From the NCBI GenBank assembly GCA_905215725.1, contig CAJMRD010000021.1, positions 1 through 27,935 of the forward strand: 27,935 nucleotides of DNA. Direction: 5' to 3'. Shown in pieces: positions 13,989 through 21,480 of the stretch; position 1 is the stretch's first letter, and every line of letters starts with the position of its first letter. Made by a program: the position numbers and the translations under genes. The DNA comes from an uncultured bacterium (GTDB taxonomy: Bacteria > Actinomycetota > Coriobacteriia > Coriobacteriales > Coriobacteriaceae). The notes below the pieces were generated by a model. The model did no database searches and was not told where the DNA came from. It saw nothing but the letters and a program-made list of their open reading frames with translations.

Positions 13989-16646
13989 TTAGGCGCCGAG
14001 CGCGGTCTTAGCGGCCGCGAGGGCATCGGCGATGCCGGCAGCATTCTTGCCACCGGCCTGGGCCATGTTGGGACGACCGCCACCGCGACCGTCGACCAGA
14101 CCCGCGATCTGCTTGATCACGTTACCGGCGTGGAAACCGGCCTTGACGGCGTCATCGGAGCCGGCAGCGAGCAGGGCCGGAGTGCCCTTCTCAGTCACGC
14201 TGGCGAAGACACAAGCGACAGGGCCGGCGACCTTCTGATGCACGGTATCCCATACGTTGCGCAGGTCGGCAGCCTCAAGGCCCTGGAGTTCAGCGACAAC
14301 GAGCTTATAGCCGTCGAGCTCGACGGCGCCCTCGATGGCGCTGGAGATGGCGTCGGAGGAGCCACCGGTCAGAGCCTTCTTGAGCTTATTGGACGTCTCG
14401 CGCAGCTCGGCCTGCAGGTTCTCCACGCGGGCGGGAACCTCGTCGACGCGGCACTTGAGCGCAGTAGCAGCGGCGTCAACGAGTGCCAGGCGGTCGGCCA
14501 TATAGTCGAGGGCACCCTTAGAGGTCACGGCCTCGATACGGCGGACATTGGAGCCCGTGGAGGACTCGGAAATGATCTTGAACAGGCCAATCTCGGCGGT
14601 ATTGGCGGCATGAGTGCCACCACAGAGCTCGCGGGAGAACGGCTGGTCCTCGGCGCCCACGGAGACGACGCGGACAACATCGCCGTACTTCTCTCCAAAC
14701 AGAGCGACAGCGCCGGCAGCCTTAGCCTCGTCGATGCCCATGACACGGGTCACAACCGGCTTGGAAGCGAAGATCTGCTGGTTGACCAGGTCCTCGACAG
14801 CCTTGAGCTGCTCGGAGGACAGGGCCTCGAAGTGCGTGAAGTCAAAGCGCAGGTGCTCGGGCGTCACCAGCGAACCGGCCTGGGAGACATGCTCGCCCAG
14901 GACCTGCTTAAGGGCGGCGTCGAGCAGGTGGGTGGCGGTGTGGTTGCGGCGCAGGAAACCACGGCGCTCGGCGTCGAGCGCGGCGGTCACGGTAGCACCG
15001 ACGGTCAGCGTGCCCTCGGCAACGTGGGCGACATGAGCATACAGGCCGTTGTGGTTCTTGGTATCGGAAACGGTCAGCGAAACGCCCTCGGCGGAAAGCT
15101 CGCCGGCGTCACCCTGCTGGCCGCCCATCTCGGCGTAGAACGGGGTGCGGTCGAGCACGACCTCGACGTTCTCGCCGGCGGCAGCGGACTCGACGGACTC
15201 GCCGTTGCGAACGATGGCGACAACCTTGGCACCCTCGATCGCATCGTTGTCATAGCCGTCGAATTCGGTCGCGGCGACCTTGTCGGAAAGCTCGACCCAC
15301 ACGTCGTTGAAGCTGCCCCAGGCATCGCCCTTGGCGTTGGCACGAGCGCGGGCCTTCTGGTCCTCCATGCAGGCGGTGAAACCGTCCATGTCGACGTCGT
15401 GGCCAGTAGCGCCGGCGATCTCGACAGTCAGGTCAATGGGGAAACCAAAGGTGTCGTGCAGCTTAAAGGCAACGTCGCCCGGAAGGACGGCGCCGTCGGC
15501 GAGCGCGGCCAGGGCCTCGTCCAGGTAAACACGGCCGTTGTCGAGCGTCGTGGAGAAGCGCTCCTCCTCGGAGGCGACAATACCCTTAACGAGCGCGACG
15601 TTCTTGAGCAGCTCGGGATAGGCCTCGCCCATCTGAGCGTTAACCTCGTCGATGAACTTGGTCAGGAAGGCGCCCTCGATGCCCAGCAGGCGGCCGTGGA
15701 ACACGGCGCGGCGGAGCAGGCGGCGCAGGACGTACTCGCGGCCCTCGTTACCGGGCAGGATGCCGTCCGAGATCATAAAGTCGACGGCACGGGAGTGGTC
15801 GGCGATGATGCGCAGGGAGCGGCTGGCGCCGGAGTAATCGTCGGCGTCATAGGTCTTGCCGCTGATCTCCTCGCCCAGCTTGATGAGGTGCTGCATCAGA
15901 TCGCCGTCGTAATTGGCGGTCTTGTGCTGCATGATGGCAGCCATGCGCTCCAGGCCCATGCCCGTATCGAGGTTGCGGTGCGGCAGCTCCGGCATGGAGC
16001 CGTCCTCCTGACGGTCGTACTGGGTAAACACGAGGTTCCAGAACTCAAGGAAGCGGTCGCAGTCGCAGCCGGGCTTGCAGTCGGGGCTGCCGCAGCCGAA
16101 CTCGGGGCCGCGGTCGTAGTAGATCTCAGAACACGGACCGCACGGACCGGTGGGGCCAGCGGCCCAGAAGTTGTCGTCCTCACCCAGGCGGGAGATGTGG
16201 TCCTCGGCAACGCCCAGAGAACGCCACACGTCGTGGGTCTCGTCGTCCTCGGTAAAGACGGTGAAGTACAGGCGATCGAGCGGCAGCTTGAACTCCTTGG
16301 TGATGAGCTCAAAGGCCCAGGCGCAAGCCTGCTCCTTGGAGACGCCGCCAAAAGAGAAATCGCCGAGCATCTCGAAGAACGACAAGTGACGGCCGTCCTC
16401 GCCGATGCAGTCGATGTCGTTGGTGCGGACGCACTTCTGGCAAGAGATCGCGCCGATCTCCTTCATGGTCTTCTTGCCCTGGTAGTACTCCTTAAACTGG
16501 TTCATGCCGGCGTTGGCAAGCAGCAGCGAGGGATCATCGGGGACGAGGGACGAAGAAGGATAGAGCTTAAGACCGCGCTCCTCAAAGAAGTTGAGGAACT
16601 TGGAGCGGATCTCGGCCGTAGTCATTGACGGGTAGTCAGCACTCAT
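13989..16646 (-). CDS. alaS: Alanyl-tRNA synthetase
   Basis: Charges tRNA-Ala and edits mischarged serine or glycine. The 885 residues are full length. A class II catalytic domain at the N-terminus includes ANAGMNQFKEYY and the GRHLSFFEMLGDFSFG region. The editing domain holds the zinc-binding HTATH (His569, His573) and CGGTH (Cys675, His679) motifs. The C-Ala domain ends with the Gly-rich DGRGGGRPNMAQAGG. The ATG at 16646 follows AGGAG; an upstream in-frame start would add 30 residues unlike the family. It has its own promoter just past the terminator of the upstream operon and leads the alaS-to-aroB-like operon. The leader is about 40 nt, too short for a T-box. Confidence 0.97.
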   Translation of the reverse strand: MSADYPSMTTAEIRSKFLNFFEERGLKLYPSSSLVPDDPSLLLANAGMNQFKEYYQGKKTMKEIGAISCQKCVRTNDIDCIGEDGRHLSFFEMLGDFSFGGVSKEQACAWAFELITKEFKLPLDRLYFTVFTEDDETHDVWRSLGVAEDHISRLGEDDNFWAAGPTGPCGPCSEIYYDRGPEFGCGSPDCKPGCDCDRFLEFWNLVFTQYDRQEDGSMPELPHRNLDTGMGLERMAAIMQHKTANYDGDLMQHLIKLGEEISGKTYDADDYSGASRSLRIIADHSRAVDFMISDGILPGNEGREYVLRRLLRRAVFHGRLLGIEGAFLTKFIDEVNAQMGEAYPELLKNVALVKGIVASEEERFSTTLDNGRVYLDEALAALADGAVLPGDVAFKLHDTFGFPIDLTVEIAGATGHDVDMDGFTACMEDQKARARANAKGDAWGSFNDVWVELSDKVAATEFDGYDNDAIEGAKVVAIVRNGESVESAAAGENVEVVLDRTPFYAEMGGQQGDAGELSAEGVSLTVSDTKNHNGLYAHVAHVAEGTLTVGATVTAALDAERRGFLRRNHTATHLLDAALKQVLGEHVSQAGSLVTPEHLRFDFTHFEALSSEQLKAVEDLVNQQIFASKPVVTRVMGIDEAKAAGAVALFGEKYGDVVRVVSVGAEDQPFSRELCGGTHAANTAEIGLFKIISESSTGSNVRRIEAVTSKGALDYMADRLALVDAAATALKCRVDEVPARVENLQAELRETSNKLKKALTGGSSDAISSAIEGAVELDGYKLVVAELQGLEAADLRNVWDTVHQKVAGPVACVFASVTEKGTPALLAAGSDDAVKAGFHAGNVIKQIAGLVDGRGGGRPNMAQAGGKNAAGIADALAAAKTALGA

Positions 16647-16692
16647 AGAGGGAATCTCCTCGGTTTCACATCGAAACAGTTCAAACGTAACG

Positions 16693-16720
16693 ATATTACC
16701 ATCCCGCCGCACACATGCAA
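16693..16720 (-). promoter_or_regulatory. Candidate alaS promoter
   Basis: On the minus strand TTGCAT (16715-16720) and TAATAT (16693-16698) are 16 bp apart. The -35 hexamer overlaps the T-tract of the upstream terminator, so the two signals are stacked. The start would be about 40 nt before the ATG. Confidence 0.5.
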
Positions 16721-16747
16721 AAAAGAGGGCCGGCACAATGCCGGCCC
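16719..16747 (-). terminator. Intrinsic terminator of the sigma-factor/AI-2E transporter operon
   Basis: Perfect 9 bp arms GGGCCGGCA/TGCCGGCCC (16727-16735, 16739-16747) with a 3 nt loop are followed on the minus strand by CTC and six T residues (16719-16724). It lies 51 bp past the transporter stop. Confidence 0.93.
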
Positions 16748-16798
16748 TTCAGCGAAATTGCATGTTAGCGCGTATGAATGTTGACTCAAATTACCCCG

Positions 16799-18208
16799 CT
16801 AGTTGTCATCATCGTCCATGGAGCCGTCGATGCCGGTATTGGTATCGTCGTCCGAGTTGGAATCATCGTCTTTGGCGAAGGGGTTCTTGAAGAAGCCCGT
16901 GGCATCGGGTTGCAGGCCCGAGAGCTTAATCCAGGGATTATCGAACTCGGGCTTGGGCATGGCCTTGGCCTCGGGCGCAGTCTCGTTACCGATGAGCTCG
17001 GACTCATAGATGAAGGTGTCGTCGCCGAGCGCGTCGTAGGCGGCGACCGGATTGCCATCGGCATCGCGGTACGGCGTGCCCTTAAACACGGCTCCGTCAT
17101 AGGCCACAAGCTGACGGCCGGTCTCATTCTCGAAGTAGTACACGAAGATGCCCTTGAGGGCCGCACAAAGCGGGATGGCAATAATCATGCCGATGGGCCC
17201 CATGAGTGCCGAACCAATAACGAGGGCCGTCAGGCTCATGATGGGATGCACCTGGACCGAGCTCTGCATGACCTTAGGCGAAATGACGTTGTCGGTGACA
17301 TTTTGTGCCACCATAGTCACGATCAAGGTCCATAACGCCAGCATCGGGCTGAACATAAAGCCGAGCACCGTGGCGATCGCCGCGCTCACCCAGGGTCCGA
17401 CAACCGGAACCAAGTGCATGATGCCGGTAAAGATGGCCATGAGTGCTGCGTATGGATGGCCAATGAGCGTAAAGCCGATAAAGGCGAGGATGCCACCGCA
17501 GATCGACGTTACGACCATGCCACGCATGTAGCCGCCAACCGAGCGCGAAAGAATCGCGACCATAAAACGGTACGAGGTCTCCTTTTCCTGACCAATGATG
17601 GTGCAGACCTCGTGGTGCATGCGGGGATAGTCGCAGGCCAACCAATAGGCAAGCACCAAGCCCAGAAAGATGACGAACAGCTGCGAGGCCGTATTGGTAA
17701 TGAGCGGGAATACACCGCGGCCAAGCTCGGCGGCAATCTGTGAGACATACTTGGACGCCACCGTGACGAGCGAAGAAAGGTTATCGTCCAGATACTCCTT
17801 GAGCGGCGTGTTGTTGAGCGTCTTGGCATGCGAGATCATCTCATTGAGGTCGCCACCAGCAACACGAAGCTGCTCGGGCAGGCGGCTCAAGACTTCCATG
17901 ATCTGACCAAAGAGAATCGGCGACAAAATGCAAACGACACCGACGAGCACGGCAACGACCACAATAAGCGCGACAAGCGAACCGATGCCGCGATTCACGC
18001 CATGGTGCTCGAGCCAATTGGTGATCGGGGACATCACAAAAGCAATGATGGAGCCGACGGCAAGAAACTCAATAACCGGTGCCAGGATGCCCATAAGGTT
18101 AAAGATGACAGCAGCAATAACAATGCAGCCGACAACAGCCCAAATGCGCAGCGTCAGAATGCGGGTGTCGCGCAGCACGCGATCGGTTTGTTGGGGGTGC
18201 TCACTCAT
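16799..18208 (-). CDS. AI-2E-family (PF01594) membrane transporter
   Basis: A multi-pass inner-membrane protein of 469 residues. Several hydrophobic segments are visible: ILTLRIWAVVGCIVIAAVIF, the VALIVVVAVLVGVVCIL region, LFVIFLGLVLAYWLA, and the conserved C-terminal block from HPYAALMAIFTGIMHLVPVVG to SLTALVIGSALMGPIGMIIA. The last 100 residues are a soluble tail ending in an Asp/Asn-rich run. Family members export autoinducer-2, sodium or other small solutes, or are uncharacterised; the substrate here is unknown. It overlaps the sigma-factor gene by 4 bp (ATGA), so it is translationally coupled to a stress sigma factor, which suggests a stress-related transport role (inference). Confidence 0.9.
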   Translation of the reverse strand: MSEHPQQTDRVLRDTRILTLRIWAVVGCIVIAAVIFNLMGILAPVIEFLAVGSIIAFVMSPITNWLEHHGVNRGIGSLVALIVVVAVLVGVVCILSPILFGQIMEVLSRLPEQLRVAGGDLNEMISHAKTLNNTPLKEYLDDNLSSLVTVASKYVSQIAAELGRGVFPLITNTASQLFVIFLGLVLAYWLACDYPRMHHEVCTIIGQEKETSYRFMVAILSRSVGGYMRGMVVTSICGGILAFIGFTLIGHPYAALMAIFTGIMHLVPVVGPWVSAAIATVLGFMFSPMLALWTLIVTMVAQNVTDNVISPKVMQSSVQVHPIMSLTALVIGSALMGPIGMIIAIPLCAALKGIFVYYFENETGRQLVAYDGAVFKGTPYRDADGNPVAAYDALGDDTFIYESELIGNETAPEAKAMPKPEFDNPWIKLSGLQPDATGFFKNPFAKDDDSNSDDDTNTGIDGSMDDDDN

Positions 18209-18996
18209 GAACGAATCATCACTCCGTCGGGGTCGATCTTGTCCTGAATCTTCTTAAGCGTGCGGCGCAGCAGACGCGAAACCTGCACCTGAGAAATACC
18301 CAGCTTCTTGGCGATCTCGATCTGGGTCATGCCCTTCACAAAGCGCAGCTCAATCACCTCGCGCTCGCGCGGCGAGAAATCACGGATGGCTTCCTCGATC
18401 ACCAGGCGGTCATCGGTAAAGTCGAGCTCGTTGTCGTCGTCGGCGTAACGGTCGAGAATCGAAGGGGCATCGTCGGAATCGGACGCACCAGGAGCCTCGA
18501 TGGGCACCGAGGTATAGGCCGAAGACGATTCCATAGCCTCGAGGACCTCATCGACAGTCACATCTAGATACTCAGCGATCTCCTCAACCTTGGGCGAACG
18601 CTGCAGCTCGTTGGTAAGTTTGTCAGTAGCCTGGTTGACCTTGGCCGAGAGCTCCTGCAGACGACGCGGTACGCGCACGCTCCAGCCCTTGTCGCGGAAA
18701 TGGCGTTTGATCTCGCCCAGGATAGTGGGTGTCGCAAACGTCGTGAACTCAAGACCGCGCTCGGGATCAAAACGGTCAATAGCCTTGAGCAAACCCAGAT
18801 AGCCGACCTGCATGAGGTCGTCGAGCGGCTCGCCGCGATTCTTAAATTTGTTGGCAAGAAACCTTACCAGGTTCATATGGGACATGACGAGCTGTTCGCG
18901 GGCGTCCGGATCACCGGTCTCCTTGTAGCGACGAAACAGCTCGCGGGTTTTCTCCTTGTCCCAAGCGGTCTTGCCGCTCCGGGAACGTTCGGTCAT
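18205..18996 (-). CDS. RNA polymerase sigma factor, SigB/SigF/SigG type
   Basis: A 263-residue group 3 sigma factor. Region 2 covers about 38-107 and includes DLMQVGYLGLLKAIDRFDPERG and FTTFATPTILGEIKRHFRDKGWSVRVPRR. Region 3 is about 115-165. Region 4 is about 205-252, with the helix-turn-helix MTQIEIAKKLGISQVQVSRL split across 223-242. Between regions 3 and 4 lies an unusually acidic linker (SDSDDAPSILDRYADDDNELDFTDD). The ATG at 18996 is 1 bp after an RsbW-like gene. Family members direct general stress or sporulation-type regulons; this class does not sporulate, so general stress is the likelier role. Confidence 0.94.
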   Translation of the reverse strand: MTERSRSGKTAWDKEKTRELFRRYKETGDPDAREQLVMSHMNLVRFLANKFKNRGEPLDDLMQVGYLGLLKAIDRFDPERGLEFTTFATPTILGEIKRHFRDKGWSVRVPRRLQELSAKVNQATDKLTNELQRSPKVEEIAEYLDVTVDEVLEAMESSSAYTSVPIEAPGASDSDDAPSILDRYADDDNELDFTDDRLVIEEAIRDFSPREREVIELRFVKGMTQIEIAKKLGISQVQVSRLLRRTLKKIQDKIDPDGVMIRS

Positions 18997-18997
18997 A

Positions 18998-19375
18998 TTA
19001 AATATCCGCCTTGAGGTCGAGGGAAAGCGTCAGGGGCGCCGCAGTCTTTTCGTAGGAGTCGCACACGCTCGCCAAAATAAGCTCGGCATAAACAGCAGCC
19101 TGGTCATCCTCGTCGACGGTGGCCTGATCGCCAAAGGTAAAGGTCATGCCAACGTGAGATTCATCGACATCGAATTTGATTGAGATGTCGTCGGAATCAA
19201 CAGCCGTGCAGCCAAAGATAAAGGCTTCCTCGGCAACCATGCGGATGTCCTCGATGCGATCGACGGACATGGAGCAGAGCGCACCGACATTTGCCGCCGT
19301 CATGCGCACAAGGCGCGCCAGACGCGGGTCGCCGGCAACGGTCAGCGTAATGGGGCAAGTTGCTTCGCTACTCAT
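18998..19375 (-). CDS. RsbW-like anti-sigma factor, ATP-binding boxes degenerate
   Basis: A 125-residue protein immediately upstream of the sigma gene, in the place of RsbW/SpoIIAB. The part resembling an HATPase_c fold runs from ITLTVAGDPRLARLVRMTAANVG through SVDRIEDIRMVAEEAF to the end. The kinase motifs are not recognisable. The N-box EAxTNAxxHG is EAFIFGCTAVD, so the Mg-binding Asn is gone. The DxGxG box is GDQATV, and the later glycine-rich box is missing. It may bind the sigma factor without being a kinase, or be unrelated to the kinase function. The ATG at 19375 follows GAGGAG and overlaps the upstream gene by 8 bp; a longer in-frame start gives a Pro/Arg-rich extension. No RsbV-like gene is adjacent. 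Confidence 0.75.
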   Translation of the reverse strand: MSSEATCPITLTVAGDPRLARLVRMTAANVGALCSMSVDRIEDIRMVAEEAFIFGCTAVDSDDISIKFDVDESHVGMTFTFGDQATVDEDDQAAVYAELILASVCDSYEKTAAPLTLSLDLKADI

Positions 19376-19958
19376 CGCAGGACTCCTCGGTGGTCTCGGC
19401 GGGCGTGTAGGTGTAATACTGGGCTGCTTTAGCAGCAGGCTTCTGTGCATCATTGTCACCAGCAGCGACATCGTCCCCGGCTTCGCCAATCAGGACACGC
19501 TCGGTCGGCTGCTCGGCTTCTTCGGCAGCGGAAAACTTGCGCTCAGCGTCGGCCGCGGGAGCCTTCACCTTGTTAAAGAGTTTCTGCACGGCACCTGCCG
19601 CAGAATCAGTCACGCTCGACACAGCATTGCTGGCCTCGGCCATGCTACCGGTGACCTCAGAAATGTCGCGAACCACGGCTTCGACCTCTACGAGATTGGA
19701 GGTAAGGGCATCAACTGCCGTCTTGCTCGACTTAAGCAGCGGCTCCATCTGGGCAAGCGCCGGCGTAAGCTCATCGACAGCGCCATCGAGCTTTGCCACC
19801 ACAGGCTGAGCCTCGGCGATGGTGTTGTTGAGGTCGTTAACGGTCTTATCGAGCGAGTCGACAACGGTGCGGGTCTTGCGCAGGGTAAGCGCGAGCTCAA
19901 CGATGGCCCACACGCCGGCAACAGCGAGCAGCAGCAGGGCGATTTGAATGGGACTCAT
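19368..19958 (-). CDS. DUF948-like membrane-anchored coiled-coil protein
   Basis: A 196-residue protein with one N-terminal membrane helix (residues 3-25, IQIALLLLAVAGVWAIVELA) and a long helical region with heptad character (about 30-140: VVDSLDKTVNDLNNTIAEAQ, VDELTPALAQMEPLLKSSK). An acidic, Ala-rich tail ends in a YYTYTP stretch. It resembles DUF948 general stress proteins such as YtxH/YtxG relatives; the exact function is unknown. The ATG at 19958 follows GGGAGG. It is first in the sigma-factor operon and overlaps the next gene by 8 bp, so it may sense or report envelope state (inference). Confidence 0.82.
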   Translation of the reverse strand: MSPIQIALLLLAVAGVWAIVELALTLRKTRTVVDSLDKTVNDLNNTIAEAQPVVAKLDGAVDELTPALAQMEPLLKSSKTAVDALTSNLVEVEAVVRDISEVTGSMAEASNAVSSVTDSAAGAVQKLFNKVKAPAADAERKFSAAEEAEQPTERVLIGEAGDDVAAGDNDAQKPAAKAAQYYTYTPAETTEESCDE

Positions 19959-19978
19959 ACAAGCCTCCCAAAGGAATC

Positions 19979-20008
19979 GATATACAGACGGTTTCCATGG
20001 TACCCCAA
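19979..20008 (-). promoter_or_regulatory. Weak candidate promoter of the sigma-factor operon
   Basis: TTGGGG (20003-20008) and TATATC (19979-19984) lie 18 bp apart on the minus strand. Both match the housekeeping consensus poorly. Recognition by the operon's own sigma factor is possible but could not be shown. Confidence 0.22.
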
Positions 20009-20058
20009 AGGGGACCGAACATGCCATGAGCAGCAACGTGGGACAAAATTATCAGCAG

Positions 20059-21408
20059 CTACTTCGGTGCATTCCCGCTGCGGTCGCGTTCACTTTGCTC
20101 TACGCGCCACTCTTCCCAACCGCGGCCGGCAGGCTGCCAAAATGCACCGCGTTCCAAGCCTTCGGGCAAATAGCGCTGGTCGACCCAGCCTTCGGGATAA
20201 TCATGTGGATACTTATACACACCGTATTCATCGCTGCCCGGGCGATGGCGATCGCGCAGATAACTCGGCACCTCGCGAAGCCCACTAGAATGGATATCGG
20301 CCAGCGCCGCATCGATCGAAGCCTCACACGCGTTGGATTTTGGCGCCAAGCACACATAGAGTGCAGCCTGAGCCAGGTTAATGCGGCACTCGGGATAGCC
20401 AATGACCTCGGCAGACTTAAACGCGGCATGCGCCACCAAAAGCGCCTGCGGGTCGGCGTTGCCAACATCCTCAGAAGCCTGAATCATAATACGGCGAGCG
20501 ATAAACTTGGGATCCTCCCCCGCATCAATCATGCGCGCGAGCCAATAGATCGTGGCATCGGGGTCGCTACCGCGCATGGACTTAATAAACGCACTGATGA
20601 TGTCGTAGTGCATGTCGCCGTTTTTGTCATACGAAAATCCACGACGCGGGTTGGCGATCTTCACGTCATCCACGGTGATGGGATAGCGCTCCCCCGCCGC
20701 GGGCGCTGGCGTTCCCTCGGTATCGGGACGCGTGACGGCAATCTCGCTCGCAAGTTCGAGCGTCGTGAGCGCCGAGCGAGCGTCACCCGCTGCCAGCGTG
20801 CAGATGGTCTTAACCGTATCCTCATCGGCCGAGAACTTGCCGTTCAAACCCTGCGGCGCCTCGAGCGCACGCTCGATAAGCGTGGCGATATCCTCGTCTT
20901 TAAGATGCTCAAGCTCCACCACGCGACCGCGCGAGAGCAATGCCGAGTTGACCTCAAAGTACGGATTCTCCGTCGTGGCGCCAATCATAATGACGGTACG
21001 GTTCTCAACCGCATGCAGCAAGGCATCCTGCTGAGACTTGGAAAAGCGGTGAATCTCGTCGATAAACAGGATGGTGCGGCGGTCGTACGTATTCAGGCGC
21101 GTCTTGGCCTCGTCAATCACGCGGCGAAGATCCTTTACGGTACCCGTCACGGCGCTGACCTCGACAAACTCGCTCTTGGTATGGTTGGCGATAATGTGGG
21201 CCAGCGTCGTCTTACCCGTACCGGCCGGCCCGTACAGAATCACGCTCGAAAGCACGTCGTGCTCGATCGCGGCACGCAACCATGAGCCCTTACCGACGGC
21301 CTTTTGCTGGCCCACGTACTCGTCGAGCGAATTGGGGCGCATGCGCACCGCAAGCGGCGCATTCTGAAAGGAACGCTCACGCGTCGAAGCAGAAAAAAGG
21401 TCGTCCAT
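20059..21408 (-). CDS. rarA: Replication-associated recombination protein RarA (MgsA)
   Basis: A clamp-loader-like AAA+ ATPase acting at stalled forks. From ATG 21408 it has 449 residues: RMRPNSLDEYVGQ near the N-terminus, Walker A GPAGTGKT (60-67), Walker B ILFIDEIHRF (113-122), sensor GATTENPYFEVNSALLSR, then the MgsA C-terminal domain with the YKYPHDYPEGWVDQRYLP block. In-frame starts at 21414, 21423 and TTG 21426 are also possible; 21408 was preferred for the family-like MDDLF start with GGGA about 7 nt upstream. The gene has its own -10 element, overlapped upstream by a LexA-type SOS box. The downstream gap contains a half copy of the GTGGGACAAAA palindrome. Confidence 0.95.
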   Translation of the reverse strand: MDDLFSASTRERSFQNAPLAVRMRPNSLDEYVGQQKAVGKGSWLRAAIEHDVLSSVILYGPAGTGKTTLAHIIANHTKSEFVEVSAVTGTVKDLRRVIDEAKTRLNTYDRRTILFIDEIHRFSKSQQDALLHAVENRTVIMIGATTENPYFEVNSALLSRGRVVELEHLKDEDIATLIERALEAPQGLNGKFSADEDTVKTICTLAAGDARSALTTLELASEIAVTRPDTEGTPAPAAGERYPITVDDVKIANPRRGFSYDKNGDMHYDIISAFIKSMRGSDPDATIYWLARMIDAGEDPKFIARRIMIQASEDVGNADPQALLVAHAAFKSAEVIGYPECRINLAQAALYVCLAPKSNACEASIDAALADIHSSGLREVPSYLRDRHRPGSDEYGVYKYPHDYPEGWVDQRYLPEGLERGAFWQPAGRGWEEWRVEQSERDRSGNAPK

Positions 21409-21448
21409 AGCCATCCCGTGCATCAATCAAAAACGTTTTCAACTAACC

Positions 21449-21454
21449 AGTATA
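21449..21454 (-). promoter_or_regulatory. -10 element of rarA
   Basis: TATACT on the minus strand lies about 40 bp upstream of the rarA ATG. The -35 position (about 21472-21477, AACGGT) is poor and lies inside the SOS box. A 10 bp palindrome, AAAACGTTTT, at 21430-21439 falls within the leader. Confidence 0.55.
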
Positions 21455-21464
21455 CCGAAATGAT

Positions 21465-21480
21465 ACGAACTACCGTTCGT
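21465..21480. promoter_or_regulatory. LexA-type SOS box upstream of rarA
   Basis: The perfect palindrome ACGAACTACCGTTCGT contains CGAAC-N4-GTTCG, the LexA box of Bacillus and actinobacteria. It overlaps the last codons and stop of the upstream dGTPase-like gene and covers the -35 region of the rarA promoter, about 10 bp from the TATACT box. Occupancy would block transcription of rarA. It is the only exact match I noticed in the window. Confidence 0.8.

Noticed and set aside
14130..16628. 832-codon plus-strand open frame antisense to alaS
   Set aside because: A shadow of the GC-rich alaS coding sequence. It is rich in Gly, Leu, Val, Asp and Glu with no domain, while alaS is unmistakable on the other strand.
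16647..16720. T-box riboswitch for alaS
   Set aside because: The leader is about 40 nt and contains no T-box sequence or specifier stem; an intrinsic terminator here belongs to the upstream operon.
19959..20040. SigB-type autoregulatory promoter before the sigma-factor operon
   Set aside because: GGGGTACC resembles a SigB -10, but no GTTT-like -35 element lies at the correct distance.
20820..20860. Second LexA-like box (GAAC-TTGCC-GTTC)
   Set aside because: The spacer is 5 and not 4 bp and it lies inside the rarA coding region.
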